A stretch of 5,231 nucleotides of DNA from Candidatus Omnitrophota bacterium (GCA_018829455.1 JAHJUB010000056.1:1-5231), one strand, 5' to 3'. Shown: positions 1 through 5,068, counted from the stretch's first letter. Notes: generated by a model from the sequence alone, not told the origin. A program made the numbers and translations.

Positions 1-480
1 GGCAACGCCGACGTATCCTACACCTTCCAGAACCCGATGCAGCCGAAAGTCGGCGCGGCCTGGTTCTACGCCAGCGGTGATTCCAGCGCCTCTGAGGAGC
101 AGTGGGTGCCTCTCTACCCGGATAACCTCGGCGACCGAATTGGCCGGATTCTTTATGCGTATTCGGTCAACACAGGCCTTCCCGACACCACGGGCAGCAA
201 CCTCTCAGTCCCGAAGATTTACGCTTCCCTCAAGCCGGCTGAGAAGCACACGCTTTCTTTGGCCTGGTTCCCGGCCAGCACCATCGCCGATGTCTCCTCC
301 CCTGACAGTGATGAACTTGGCTACGAACTGAACCTTGGATACGCCTACCAGTACACCGAAGACGTTTCCTTTGGTCTCCTTCTTGACTACGCGGTAGCCG
401 GGAAAGCTATTGTTCCGACAGGAAGCCTCAACGACGACACCGCCTTGCAAGTCATCGGCACGGTAGCCGTAAGCTTCTAA
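1..480 (+). CDS. Outer-membrane beta-barrel protein, alginate-export/porin-like, C-terminal part (5' end outside window)
   Basis: The frame is open from base 1 and ends at TAA 478-480, leaving 159 residues; the internal ATG at 37 is not a believable start because coding character continues upstream of it. The residues alternate between polar and hydrophobic/aromatic in strand-length blocks (such as YELNLGYAYQY and VSFGLLLDYAVAG) and the chain ends in AVSF. A terminal Phe is the classic signal for BAM-dependent insertion of outer-membrane barrels. The stretch around residues 24-45 (YASGDSS, then PLYPDN, then GDRIG) resembles the conserved Gly-Asp and 'LYP/LFP' region of alginate-export (AlgE-like) barrels. 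Inferred role: a channel or porin passing a solute or polysaccharide across the outer membrane. Substrate is unknown, and the alginate label is a family name, not a prediction. It is followed by a palindromic repeat and then an intrinsic terminator, so it is the last gene of its transcript. Beta-barrel class is fairly secure, the subfamily less so. Confidence 0.72.
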   Translation, partial: GNADVSYTFQNPMQPKVGAAWFYASGDSSASEEQWVPLYPDNLGDRIGRILYAYSVNTGLPDTTGSNLSVPKIYASLKPAEKHTLSLAWFPASTIADVSSPDSDELGYELNLGYAYQYTEDVSFGLLLDYAVAGKAIVPTGSLNDDTALQVIGTVAVSF

Positions 481-491
481 GACAACACAAA

Positions 492-545
492 CTGTAGGGG
501 CTCGATTCATCGAGCCCGCGGGCGCCATGAATGGCGCCCCTACAG
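492..545. repeat. Two-module palindromic repeat, copy A
   Basis: A 54-bp element with perfect 9-bp terminal inverted repeats (CTGTAGGGG at 492-500, CCCCTACAG at 537-545). It encloses two palindromes: 498-517 (GGGCTCGAT / ATCGAGCCC around TC) and 520-539 (GGGCGCCAT / ATGGCGCCC around GA). They are joined by CCCGCGGG. It begins 11 bases after the porin stop codon and lies before the terminator, so it should be in the 3' untranslated RNA. It encodes no protein and belongs to the same family as the copies at 657, 816 and 2941. Confidence 0.9.
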
Positions 546-557
546 AAAAGCAGTCAG

Positions 558-597
558 AAAAACCCCCCTGACGGAGCAATCCGTTCAGGGGGTTTTT
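558..597 (+). terminator. Rho-independent terminator after the porin-like gene
   Basis: The left arm is AAAAA, six C, TGA, CGGA (558-575). The loop is GCAA (576-579), a GNRA tetraloop. The right arm is TCCG, TTCA, five G, TTTTT (580-597). The arms pair with one bulged C at the base and one bulged T. The T-run ends the + strand transcript. The matching A-run on the left means it could also stop minus-strand transcripts. It isolates groESL from upstream transcription. Confidence 0.9.
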
Positions 598-630
598 CTT
601 GTAACCTTCCGGCCGGTTGAAACATCTAAG

Positions 631-653
631 CCCGCGGGTCGGATGAATCCGAT
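631..653. repeat. Truncated copy of the palindromic repeat family (B')
   Basis: This holds the CCCGCGGG connector (631-638) followed by a TCGGAT-GA-ATCCGA palindrome. The outer CCC and the CCCCTAC terminus are missing, decayed to TGTA. It looks like the right half of an element of the type found at 816-865, lying 3 bases from the intact copy at 657. Confidence 0.6.
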
Positions 654-656
654 GTA

Positions 657-709
657 TTGTAGCGGTGCGATTTATCGCACAAACAGTCGGATGAATCCGA
701 CCGCTACAA
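657..709. repeat. Two-module palindromic repeat, copy B (GTAGCGG variant ends)
   Basis: Perfect 9-bp terminal inverted repeats TTGTAGCGG (657-665) and CCGCTACAA (701-709). The inner palindromes are GTGCGAT/ATCGCAC around TT (665-680) and GTCGGAT/ATCCGAC around GA (686-701), joined by AAACA rather than CCCGCGGG. Compared with copies A and C, the end motif changed from GTAGGGG to GTAGCGG on both ends at once. Confidence 0.88.
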
Positions 710-711
710 AA

Positions 712-747
712 GCGGGATTGCCACGCTGGACTGGACTCGCAATGACA
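712..747. repeat. Possible dispersed repeat of the GATTGC...GCAATGACA type
   Basis: The sequence runs GCGGGATTGCC...ACTCGCAATGACA, with short inverted ends ATTGC (717-721) and GCAAT (739-743). The ends match a repeat type I recall from many environmental bacterial genomes (GATTGC...GCAATGACA). The middle, with GGACTGGACT, is unlike the usual core, so this may be a decayed or variant copy. It directly abuts copy B. Confidence 0.4.
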
Positions 748-761
748 TTATTCCGCCGCAT

Positions 762-791
762 TTGCATTCCTTAACCATATTGTTGTATAAT
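762..791 (+). promoter_or_regulatory. Predicted sigma-70-type promoter of groESL
   Basis: The -10 box is a perfect TATAAT (786-791). A weak -35, TTGCAT (762-767), lies 18 bases upstream. Predicted transcription starts near 798, giving a leader of about 95 nt before groES. No CIRCE operator (TTAGCACTC-N9-GAGTGCTAA) is seen between 601 and 893. The weak -35 could mean activator dependence or an alternative sigma factor, but the -10 alone points to the housekeeping type. Confidence 0.6.
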
Positions 792-815
792 ATTTGTTTG
801 TCAGTATTTTAAAAC

Positions 816-865
816 GTAGGGGTCGGATTCATCCGACCCGCGGGCGCCATAAATGGCGCCCCTAC
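816..865. repeat. Two-module palindromic repeat, copy C, inside the groES leader
   Basis: Outer ends GTAGGGG (816-822) and CCCCTAC (859-865). Inner palindromes: GGGTCGGAT/ATCCGACCC around TC (820-839) and GGGCGCCAT/ATGGCGCCC around AA (842-861), joined by CCCGCGGG. It lies between the predicted start of transcription (about 798) and the ribosome-binding site (879-885). The groES mRNA should therefore carry two 8-bp GC-rich hairpins with 4-nt loops, or one branched structure closed by the outer ends. Confidence 0.9.
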
Positions 866-892
866 ATTACTTTCACGAAAGGAGGAAGAGAT

Positions 893-1180
893 ATGAAGAT
901 TAAACCTTTGGGAGACCGGGTAGTGGTCAAGCCACTGGAGGGGGTTGAAAAGAGCAAGGGCGGCATCGTCATTCCGGACACCGCCAAGGAGAAGCCCCAG
1001 GAGGGCAAAGTAGTGGCCGTAGGCAAGGGCCGCGTGACCGATGACGGTAAAGTTATTGCCGCCGAAGTCAAAGTTAACGACAAGGTTCTTTACGGGAAAT
1101 ATTCCGGAACCGAGATAACCGTTGACAGTGAAGAGTACGTCGTTCTGCACGAGAGCGACATCCTGGGTATTGTAGAATAA
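893..1180 (+). CDS. groES: Co-chaperonin GroES (Hsp10)
   Basis: GroES forms the heptameric lid that closes the GroEL chamber during ATP-driven folding of cytosolic proteins. The protein is 95 residues, the normal length. It opens MKIKPLGDRVVVKP, the family N-terminal signature. The mobile loop that docks on GroEL spans about residues 17-32 and contains GGIVIP (23-28), where the Ile-Val-Ile triplet matches the hydrophobic tripeptide of the family. A roof-hairpin region lies near residues 44-58, and the C-terminus HESDILGIVE is typical. The start at 893 is chosen because AAGGAGG (879-885) sits 7 bases upstream. The same frame is open further upstream to 794, but that part is the repeat and cannot be coding. 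groEL follows after 24 bases, so the two are co-transcribed. Confidence 0.98.
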   Translation: MKIKPLGDRVVVKPLEGVEKSKGGIVIPDTAKEKPQEGKVVAVGKGRVTDDGKVIAAEVKVNDKVLYGKYSGTEITVDSEEYVVLHESDILGIVE

Positions 1181-1187
1181 CAAACCT

Positions 1188-1197
1188 TAAGGAGGTG
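1188..1197 (+). promoter_or_regulatory. Near-perfect ribosome-binding site of groEL
   Basis: TAAGGAGGTGA-type sequence (about 1188-1198) matches nearly the whole anti-Shine-Dalgarno tail of 16S rRNA. It sits 7 bases before the groEL ATG at 1205, which fixes the start and predicts high translation. Confidence 0.85.
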
Positions 1198-1204
1198 ACG
1201 TAAA

Positions 1205-2848
1205 ATGGCGGGTAAACAGATTTTATATGGAGAAGACGCAAGAGGGAAGATACTGAGAGGCGTTACGGCGCTGAAAGACGCGGTTGCGCCCACCCTGGGA
1301 CCAAAAGGACGTTTCGTAATTCTGGAAAAGAAGTACGGCAGCCCCACCGTCATCAACGACGGAGTGACCATCGCCAAAGAGATTGAACTCACGGACCCGT
1401 ACGAGAATATGGGCGCCCAGTTGGCCCGGGAAATCGCCAGCAAGACCAACGACATTGCCGGCGACGGCACCACCAGCAGCGTGCTCCTGGCTCACTCCAT
1501 TGTCAGTGAAGGTCTGAAGTACGTTGCAGCCGGCAGCAACCCGGTTCACCTGCGTCACGGCATTGAAAAAGCCGTGAACGCCGTGGTGGCGAAATTGAAG
1601 AAGATGAGCCAGCCCATCAAGGGTAAGGAAGAGATTGAGCAGGTTGCCACGGTAGCCGCGGCCAACGACAAAGAAATCGGCAAGATTATCGCGGATGCGA
1701 TGGACAAGGTCGGCAAGGACGGCGTCATTACCGTGGAGGAAGCCAAGGGAACCGAAACCACCATGAAGGTCGTGGAAGGAATGCAGTTTGACCGCGGCTA
1801 CCTCTCTCCCTATTTCATCACCGACCCGGAACGGATGGAAGCGGTCCTGGAAGACCCCTACATCCTGATTCACGACAAGAAGATTGCCGCGATTAAGGAT
1901 ATGCTGCCCCTCCTGGAGAAGATTGCCCAGGTCGGCAAGCCGCTGGTAATTATCGCGGAAGAGGTTGAAGGCGAAGCTCTGGCCACCCTGGTCGTCAACA
2001 AACTACGCGGCACCCTGGTTACGGCCGCGGTCAAAGCGCCCGGCTTCGGAGACCGCCGCAAAGAGATGCTCCAGGATATTGCGGTCCTGACCGGCGGACA
2101 GGTAATCGCCGAGGAATTGGGCCTCAAGCTGGAATCCGTTGACCTCTCAATGTTAGGCAAGGCGAAACGGGTGTCCATTGACAAGGAAAATACCACCATC
2201 GTGGAAGGCGCCGGCAAAGCATCCGATATTACCGGACGCATCAACACGATTAAGAAGGAGATTGAAAAGAGCGACAGCGACTACGACAAAGAAAAACTCC
2301 AGGAACGTCTGGCAAAACTGGCCGGCGGCGTAGCGGTCATCAATGTGGGCGCTCCGACGGAAACAGATATGAAGGAACGGAAAGCGCGCGTGGAAGATGC
2401 TCTTTCGGCAACCAGGGCCGCGGTTGAAGAAGGAATCGTCCCGGGCGGCGGCGTGGCTCTCCTGCGCTGCGGTTCCGAGATAGACAAGGTAAAGTATGAT
2501 GACGAGGAAGAAGAGCGCGGCGGACGCATCGTAAAACGCGCCCTGGAAGCGCCGATCCGGCAGATTGCGGAAAACAGCGGAAAAGAAGGCTCGGTAGTCG
2601 CCGAGTATGTCCGCAACCAGGAAGGAAACATCGGCTTCAACGCGGAAGACAACAAGTACGAGGATTTAGTCAAAGCCGGTATCGTGGACCCGACCAAGGT
2701 CGTGCGTTCGGAACTCCAGAACGCCGCCAGCATCTCGGCGTTGATTCTGACCACCGAAGCGCTGGTCGCAGATAAACCCGAGGAGAAGAAAGACGGTCCG
2801 ATGATGCCTCCGGGCGGCGGGTACGGCGGTGGCGGCGGAATGTACTAA
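1205..2848 (+). CDS. groEL: Chaperonin GroEL (Hsp60)
   Basis: GroEL is the 14-subunit ATP-driven folding chamber of the cytosol, working with GroES. The 547-residue protein aligns without visible gaps to E. coli numbering through the core. Nucleotide-site residues are in place: TLGPKGR 30-36, D52 in NDGVT, D87 in GDGTT, and the catalytic D398 in ARVEDAL. Apical substrate/GroES contacts are present: Y199, Y203, F204, L234, L237, L259, V263, V264. The inter-ring residues R452 and E461 are also kept. Oddities: the segment after GDGTT reads SSVLLAHSIV rather than the usual TATVLA-type sequence, and the C-terminal tail is PPGGGYGGGGGMY, Gly-rich but with Tyr in place of most Met of the usual GGM repeats. 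Only one Cys is present (C422). It is second in the operon and is followed by an intrinsic terminator. Confidence 0.99.
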   Translation: MAGKQILYGEDARGKILRGVTALKDAVAPTLGPKGRFVILEKKYGSPTVINDGVTIAKEIELTDPYENMGAQLAREIASKTNDIAGDGTTSSVLLAHSIVSEGLKYVAAGSNPVHLRHGIEKAVNAVVAKLKKMSQPIKGKEEIEQVATVAAANDKEIGKIIADAMDKVGKDGVITVEEAKGTETTMKVVEGMQFDRGYLSPYFITDPERMEAVLEDPYILIHDKKIAAIKDMLPLLEKIAQVGKPLVIIAEEVEGEALATLVVNKLRGTLVTAAVKAPGFGDRRKEMLQDIAVLTGGQVIAEELGLKLESVDLSMLGKAKRVSIDKENTTIVEGAGKASDITGRINTIKKEIEKSDSDYDKEKLQERLAKLAGGVAVINVGAPTETDMKERKARVEDALSATRAAVEEGIVPGGGVALLRCGSEIDKVKYDDEEEERGGRIVKRALEAPIRQIAENSGKEGSVVAEYVRNQEGNIGFNAEDNKYEDLVKAGIVDPTKVVRSELQNAASISALILTTEALVADKPEEKKDGPMMPPGGGYGGGGGMY

Positions 2849-2872
2849 AGAACGCGCTCGAGCAAAGATAAT

Positions 2873-2911
2873 AAAAAAGGCGGGGCTTTATCTGAAGCCC
2901 CGCCTTTTTTT
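2873..2911 (+). terminator. Rho-independent terminator of groESL
   Basis: A perfect 16-bp stem (AAAAAAGGCGGGGCTT 2873-2888 with AAGCCCCGCCTTTTTT 2895-2910) and a 6-base loop, ending in seven T. It starts 24 bases past the groEL stop. Its A-run and T-run symmetry makes it able to act on both strands, which suits the convergent pilZ-like gene downstream. Confidence 0.95.
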
Positions 2912-2940
2912 ATGGCCAGCCCTGCATTTGTACGCTGTTA

Positions 2941-3047
2941 AATGTAGGGGCGGGGTTACATCCCCCCTGACAAGGGGGGGCGAGGGGAGGGTTACATCCC
3001 CGCCCCTTACGTTACTGCGCGGGTCGGATTTATCCGACCCCTACATT
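2941..3047. repeat. Nested palindromic repeat, copy D, between convergent genes
   Basis: Perfect 10-bp outer inverted ends AATGTAGGGG (2941-2950) and CCCCTACATT (3038-3047). The right part holds GGGTCGGAT/ATCCGACCC around TT (3021-3040). The left part holds an inner inverted repeat: GTAGGGGCGGGG (2944-2955) pairs with CCCCGCCCCTTAC (2998-3010) with one extra T. GGGTTACATCCC occurs twice (2953-2964 and 2989-3000). Between the two copies is a C6...G6-7 hairpin (2962-2980). It looks like an element that has taken in another repeat. It ends 18 bases beyond the pilZ-like stop codon, so its 3021-3040 hairpin would lie just downstream of that gene's coding region. Confidence 0.8.
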
Positions 3048-3065
3048 ACTGCTCGCGTTGTTTTG

Positions 3066-3770
3066 TTAAATGGGGCTGTAAATCTCAAAATCCTCGTCTT
3101 TCTTTGTTTTCAGGTAATTGAGCAGCAGAGAATAATCCCCATCCGAAACCTTCTCCGTTTTCACGTTCACCCCAAAGCCCCGTTCCGCTTGGATATCCAG
3201 CGGGTTGAAGGAACTTAAATCGGTTACGCCCTTCACCGTGCCTTTTATCTTAATCTTCCGGCGGGCCAGGCCCAATGAAACAAAAACCTCCGTTCCCAAT
3301 TCCGGCGGTTCCCGGTTGATAATAAGTCTTAATCCGCCCGGGCTGATATTGGAAATCCCGGCCTTCCAGGACTTACGGGCGAAAAACCCGGAGACAATAA
3401 CCATTTCCGCGGTCAGTTTCACCCGCGACCGCTTGTGTATCCTTTTGCGGTGTTTATGCTTGAAAAATATGTTTTTAATACCGTAGAAGGTTTCCCCGGA
3501 CCCGGCCGTGAGATTAGCGCTTTCGCAATCCTCCAGGGAGACGACGATTCCCTGAAGGCAGGAAACCGTGTCGTCCTCCTCGATGAAGATGCGCACCACC
3601 TCGTGCGGGAAAAGAGGCATTTCCTCCTTCTCGCACATTGCTTGGGAGACGACGATGGTGTTTTCGTTCAAAACCTCTACAACTCTGGCGGAGCCAACTT
3701 TCCCAGTGGTAACCGGCTCTATCTTTATTTCACGCCCGAGCCGAAGCTCGTTTCTGTCTTCCGGTCTCAT
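3066..3770 (-). CDS. PilZ-domain protein, YcgR-like c-di-GMP receptor
   Basis: Likely a soluble receptor for the second messenger cyclic di-GMP, controlling motility, surface polysaccharide or another output; which one cannot be told here. The 234-residue protein has two parts. Residues about 8-100 form a beta-rich N-terminal domain (LGREIKIEP...GSARVVEV...LFPHEVVRIFI) of the kind paired with PilZ in YcgR-like proteins. Residues about 107-220 form the PilZ domain. Both c-di-GMP motifs are present: RxxxR as R110-x3-R114 and N/DxSxxG as N141-I-S143-P-G-G146. No signal peptide or membrane segment is seen. The ATG start has GGAGGG a few bases upstream (minus strand, about 3776-3781). No convincing promoter lies in the 94 bases between it and tRNA-Asp, so read-through from the tRNA promoter is possible. 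It converges on groEL. Confidence 0.85.
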   Translation of the reverse strand: MRPEDRNELRLGREIKIEPVTTGKVGSARVVEVLNENTIVVSQAMCEKEEMPLFPHEVVRIFIEEDDTVSCLQGIVVSLEDCESANLTAGSGETFYGIKNIFFKHKHRKRIHKRSRVKLTAEMVIVSGFFARKSWKAGISNISPGGLRLIINREPPELGTEVFVSLGLARRKIKIKGTVKGVTDLSSFNPLDIQAERGFGVNVKTEKVSDGDYSLLLNYLKTKKDEDFEIYSPI

Positions 3771-3806
3771 TCATCCCTCCCTAATATTCCACCCCATCAC
3801 GACTGC

Positions 3807-3828
3807 GCGGGAAAATGCCTTTTCCCGC
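3807..3828. other. Perfect hairpin between tRNA-Asp and the pilZ-like gene
   Basis: GCGGGAAAA (3807-3815) and TTTTCCCGC (3820-3828) form a 9-bp perfect inverted repeat with a 4-base loop. No T-run follows on either strand, so it is not a standard intrinsic terminator. In a minus-strand transcript reading from tRNA-Asp into the pilZ-like gene it would lie 37 bases before that gene's start codon, as a possible processing or stability element. Confidence 0.6.
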
Positions 3829-3835
3829 ACCTTTT

Positions 3836-3887
3836 GAGTTCGAATCTCCTCACGGTGAGTTTAGCGGGGCCGACGAGATTCGAACTC
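3836..3887. repeat. Inverted copy of the tRNA-Asp T-arm in its 3' trailer
   Basis: GAGTTCGAATCTC (3836-3848) is the exact reverse complement of GAGATTCGAACTC (3875-3887), which encodes the T-arm of tRNA-Asp on the minus strand. The copies are 26 bases apart. Between them CTCACGGTGAG (3848-3858) is a further small palindrome. The precursor RNA could form a 13-bp helix between the T-arm and its trailer. Confidence 0.75.
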
Positions 3888-3937
3888 GCGATCTCCTGAT
3901 CGACAGTCAGGAATGTTAACCGCTACACCACGGCCCC
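3865..3937 (-). tRNA. tRNA-Asp (anticodon GTC)
   Basis: Read on the minus strand, 73 nt: acceptor GGGGCCG pairs with CGGCCCC, discriminator G73. The D-arm is GTGT...ACAT, the anticodon arm CCTGA-CTGTCGA-TCAGG has GTC at 34-36, the variable loop is AGATC, and the T-arm is GCGAG-TTCGAAT-CTCGT. G73 and GUC are Asp identity elements. CCA is not encoded (CTA follows), so it must be added enzymatically. The predicted promoter gives only a few bases of leader. Confidence 0.97.
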
Positions 3938-3950
3938 GGCTAATCTGATA

Positions 3951-3980
3951 ATTATAGCGCAAAATCCACTCTAAATTCAA
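3951..3980 (-). promoter_or_regulatory. Predicted promoter of tRNA-Asp
   Basis: On the minus strand TTGAAT (3980-3975), 18 bases, then TATAAT (3956-3951). The start would be near 3944, about 7 bases before the mature tRNA. The -35 matches 4 of 6 consensus bases. Confidence 0.65.
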
Positions 3981-3994
3981 ATTCCGGCGTTTTA

Positions 3995-4022
3995 TTGCTT
4001 TCTTTTCACGTTGTGCTATAAT
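3995..4022 (+). promoter_or_regulatory. Predicted promoter of the methyltransferase gene
   Basis: TTGCTT (3995-4000), a 16-base spacer, then TGCTATAAT (4014-4022), an extended -10 with perfect TATAAT. Transcription would begin near 4029, at or next to the GAGGTGA ribosome-binding site (4030-4036), leaving a leader of only about 12 nt. It is divergent from the tRNA-Asp promoter, with the two -10 boxes about 60 bases apart. Confidence 0.65.
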
Positions 4023-4040
4023 ACATTCTGAGGTGATTTC

Positions 4041-4883
4041 ATGCATAAACGGAAAAGGATTGATTCCAAAGAGATCGGCTTGGAACTCGCCCTGATCTTT
4101 GGCGGATATTTTTTAAAAACAGAAGACCTGCATTATGGGTATTGGACCGGCGATTTAGATTTGAACCTTTCCAACCTGTCTCGGGCTCAGGAAAATTATT
4201 CTAATTTTATAATCTCCCATATCCCGAAAAACGTTAAAACCGTCTTAGACGTCGGGTGCGGTGCGGGCCGATTTGCCCACCGGTTAACCAACCTGGGATA
4301 CCAGGTGGATTGCGTTTCTCCCAGTCCGTTGCTGACCGAACGAGCGCGCTCTTTATTAAAGAATAATAGCCGCATCTTTGAATGCCGTTATGAACAACTG
4401 CGGAGTGAGCGACCCTACGACCTGATTTTATTCAGTGAGAGTTTTCAGTACGTAGACATGGAAAAAGCGCTGCAAAAATCCGGCAAATTACTGAATGACG
4501 CCGGCCATCTTCTGATCTGCGACTTCTTCAAAACGGAGGCGGAGGGAAAAAGTTTTCTCGGAGGAGGACACCGGTTAACCCAATTTTATGACGTCATTCA
4601 ACGGCACCCTTTTGAACTCGTCGAAAATATAGACATTACCGGAGAAACGGCTCCGAATCTGGATCTTGAAAATGCTTTTCTGGTCAATTGCGGGTTTCCG
4701 GTCTGGAAACTGGCCTTACGATTTTTGGATGACCGACATTCTTGGCTCATCAAGTTTCTTCGGTGGAAATTTAGAACAAAGATAAAAAAGATTAACCAAA
4801 AATATTTTGCCGGTGCCAGAAATGCGCAGCAGTTTGCGACTTTCAAAACCTACCGTCTTTTTCTTTATAAAAAAACGGGGTAG
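4041..4883 (+). CDS. Class I SAM-dependent methyltransferase, substrate unknown
   Basis: A cytosolic methyltransferase with a Rossmann-type fold. Residues 68-77 read VLDVGCGAGR, the glycine-rich motif I that binds S-adenosylmethionine. Beta-2 follows at VDCVSPSP (89-96), without the usual acidic residue at its end. Motif IV is PYDLILFSESFQYV (125-138) and a post-IV strand is AGHLLICDFF (154-163). An HYGYW motif (31-35) before motif I resembles the N-terminal region of UbiE/tocopherol/cyclopropane-synthase-like methyltransferases that act on small molecules or lipids. The C-terminal third (225-280) is rich in Arg/Lys and aromatic residues, perhaps for membrane or nucleic-acid contact. Length is 280 residues. 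The ATG start is supported by GAGGTGA 4 bases upstream. It has lower G+C than its neighbours (25/60 at 4081-4140 against 38/60 at 2041-2100 in groEL) and stands alone between two opposite-strand tRNAs, so transfer is plausible. Methyltransferase class is secure, the substrate is not. Confidence 0.88.
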   Translation: MHKRKRIDSKEIGLELALIFGGYFLKTEDLHYGYWTGDLDLNLSNLSRAQENYSNFIISHIPKNVKTVLDVGCGAGRFAHRLTNLGYQVDCVSPSPLLTERARSLLKNNSRIFECRYEQLRSERPYDLILFSESFQYVDMEKALQKSGKLLNDAGHLLICDFFKTEAEGKSFLGGGHRLTQFYDVIQRHPFELVENIDITGETAPNLDLENAFLVNCGFPVWKLALRFLDDRHSWLIKFLRWKFRTKIKKINQKYFAGARNAQQFATFKTYRLFLYKKTG

Positions 4884-4953
4884 ACGTCTGATTTATTTCA
4901 AACAAGAAACATTGATTGGCCATAAAGCAGGGCGATGCGCACGCGCTTCACAG

Positions 4954-5026
4954 CAGCCCCAAGGGGATTTGAACCCCTGTCTGATGGCTGAGAACCATCT
5001 GTCCTAGGCCTCTAGACGATGGGGCC
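4954..5026 (-). tRNA. tRNA-Glu (anticodon CTC)
   Basis: Read on the minus strand, 73 nt: acceptor GGCCCCA pairs with TGGGGCT (first pair G-U), discriminator G73. The D-arm is GTCTAGAGGCCTAGGAC, very like other bacterial tRNA-Glu. The anticodon arm GATGG-TTCTCAG-CCATC has CTC at 34-36, and the T-arm is AGGGG-TTCAAAT-CCCCT. CCA is not encoded. It reads GAG codons; a TTC-anticodon isoacceptor must exist elsewhere for GAA. Confidence 0.96.
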
Positions 5027-5038
5027 GATTAGTAAATT

Positions 5039-5068
5039 ATTATAACATCTACCCCTTCCATTTGACAA
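5039..5068 (-). promoter_or_regulatory. Strong predicted promoter of tRNA-Glu
   Basis: On the minus strand TTGTCA (5068-5063, 5 of 6 consensus), 18 bases, then TATAAT (5044-5039) preceded by TGT, an extended -10. The start would be near 5032, about 6 bases before the mature 5' end. The -35 overlaps the direct repeat CATTTGACAA at the edge of the structured repeat at 5059-5166. Confidence 0.8.

Noticed and set aside
205..579. Minus-strand frame opposite the porin-like gene
   Set aside because: It reads through the terminator and repeat A and has no gene-like features. The plus frame has the beta-barrel pattern and terminal Phe.
492..865. CRISPR array
   Set aside because: The repeats are palindromic units of differing sequence and irregular spacing, with no constant repeat and unique equal-length spacers, and no cas genes.
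794..892. Upstream extension of the groES frame adding 33 residues
   Set aside because: It translates the palindromic repeat. The AAGGAGG at 879-885 and the family N-terminus fix the start at 893.
1223..1873. Long minus-strand open frame (216 codons) opposite groEL
   Set aside because: A shadow of the GC-rich groEL coding strand, with no ribosome-binding site and a low-complexity His/Val/Gly-rich translation.
2829..3218. Plus-strand frame running from the groEL end through the terminator
   Set aside because: It crosses the groEL stop region, the terminator hairpin and repeat D and then runs antisense to the pilZ-like gene, so it is not a gene.
3435..3899. Plus-strand frame ending in GPTRFELAIS
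   Set aside because: It is antisense to the pilZ-like gene, and the ending is the familiar artefact of translating the complement of a tRNA gene.
4807..5007. Plus-strand frame ending in GDLNPCLMAENHLS
   Set aside because: It overlaps the methyltransferase end and runs across tRNA-Glu, another tRNA translation artefact.
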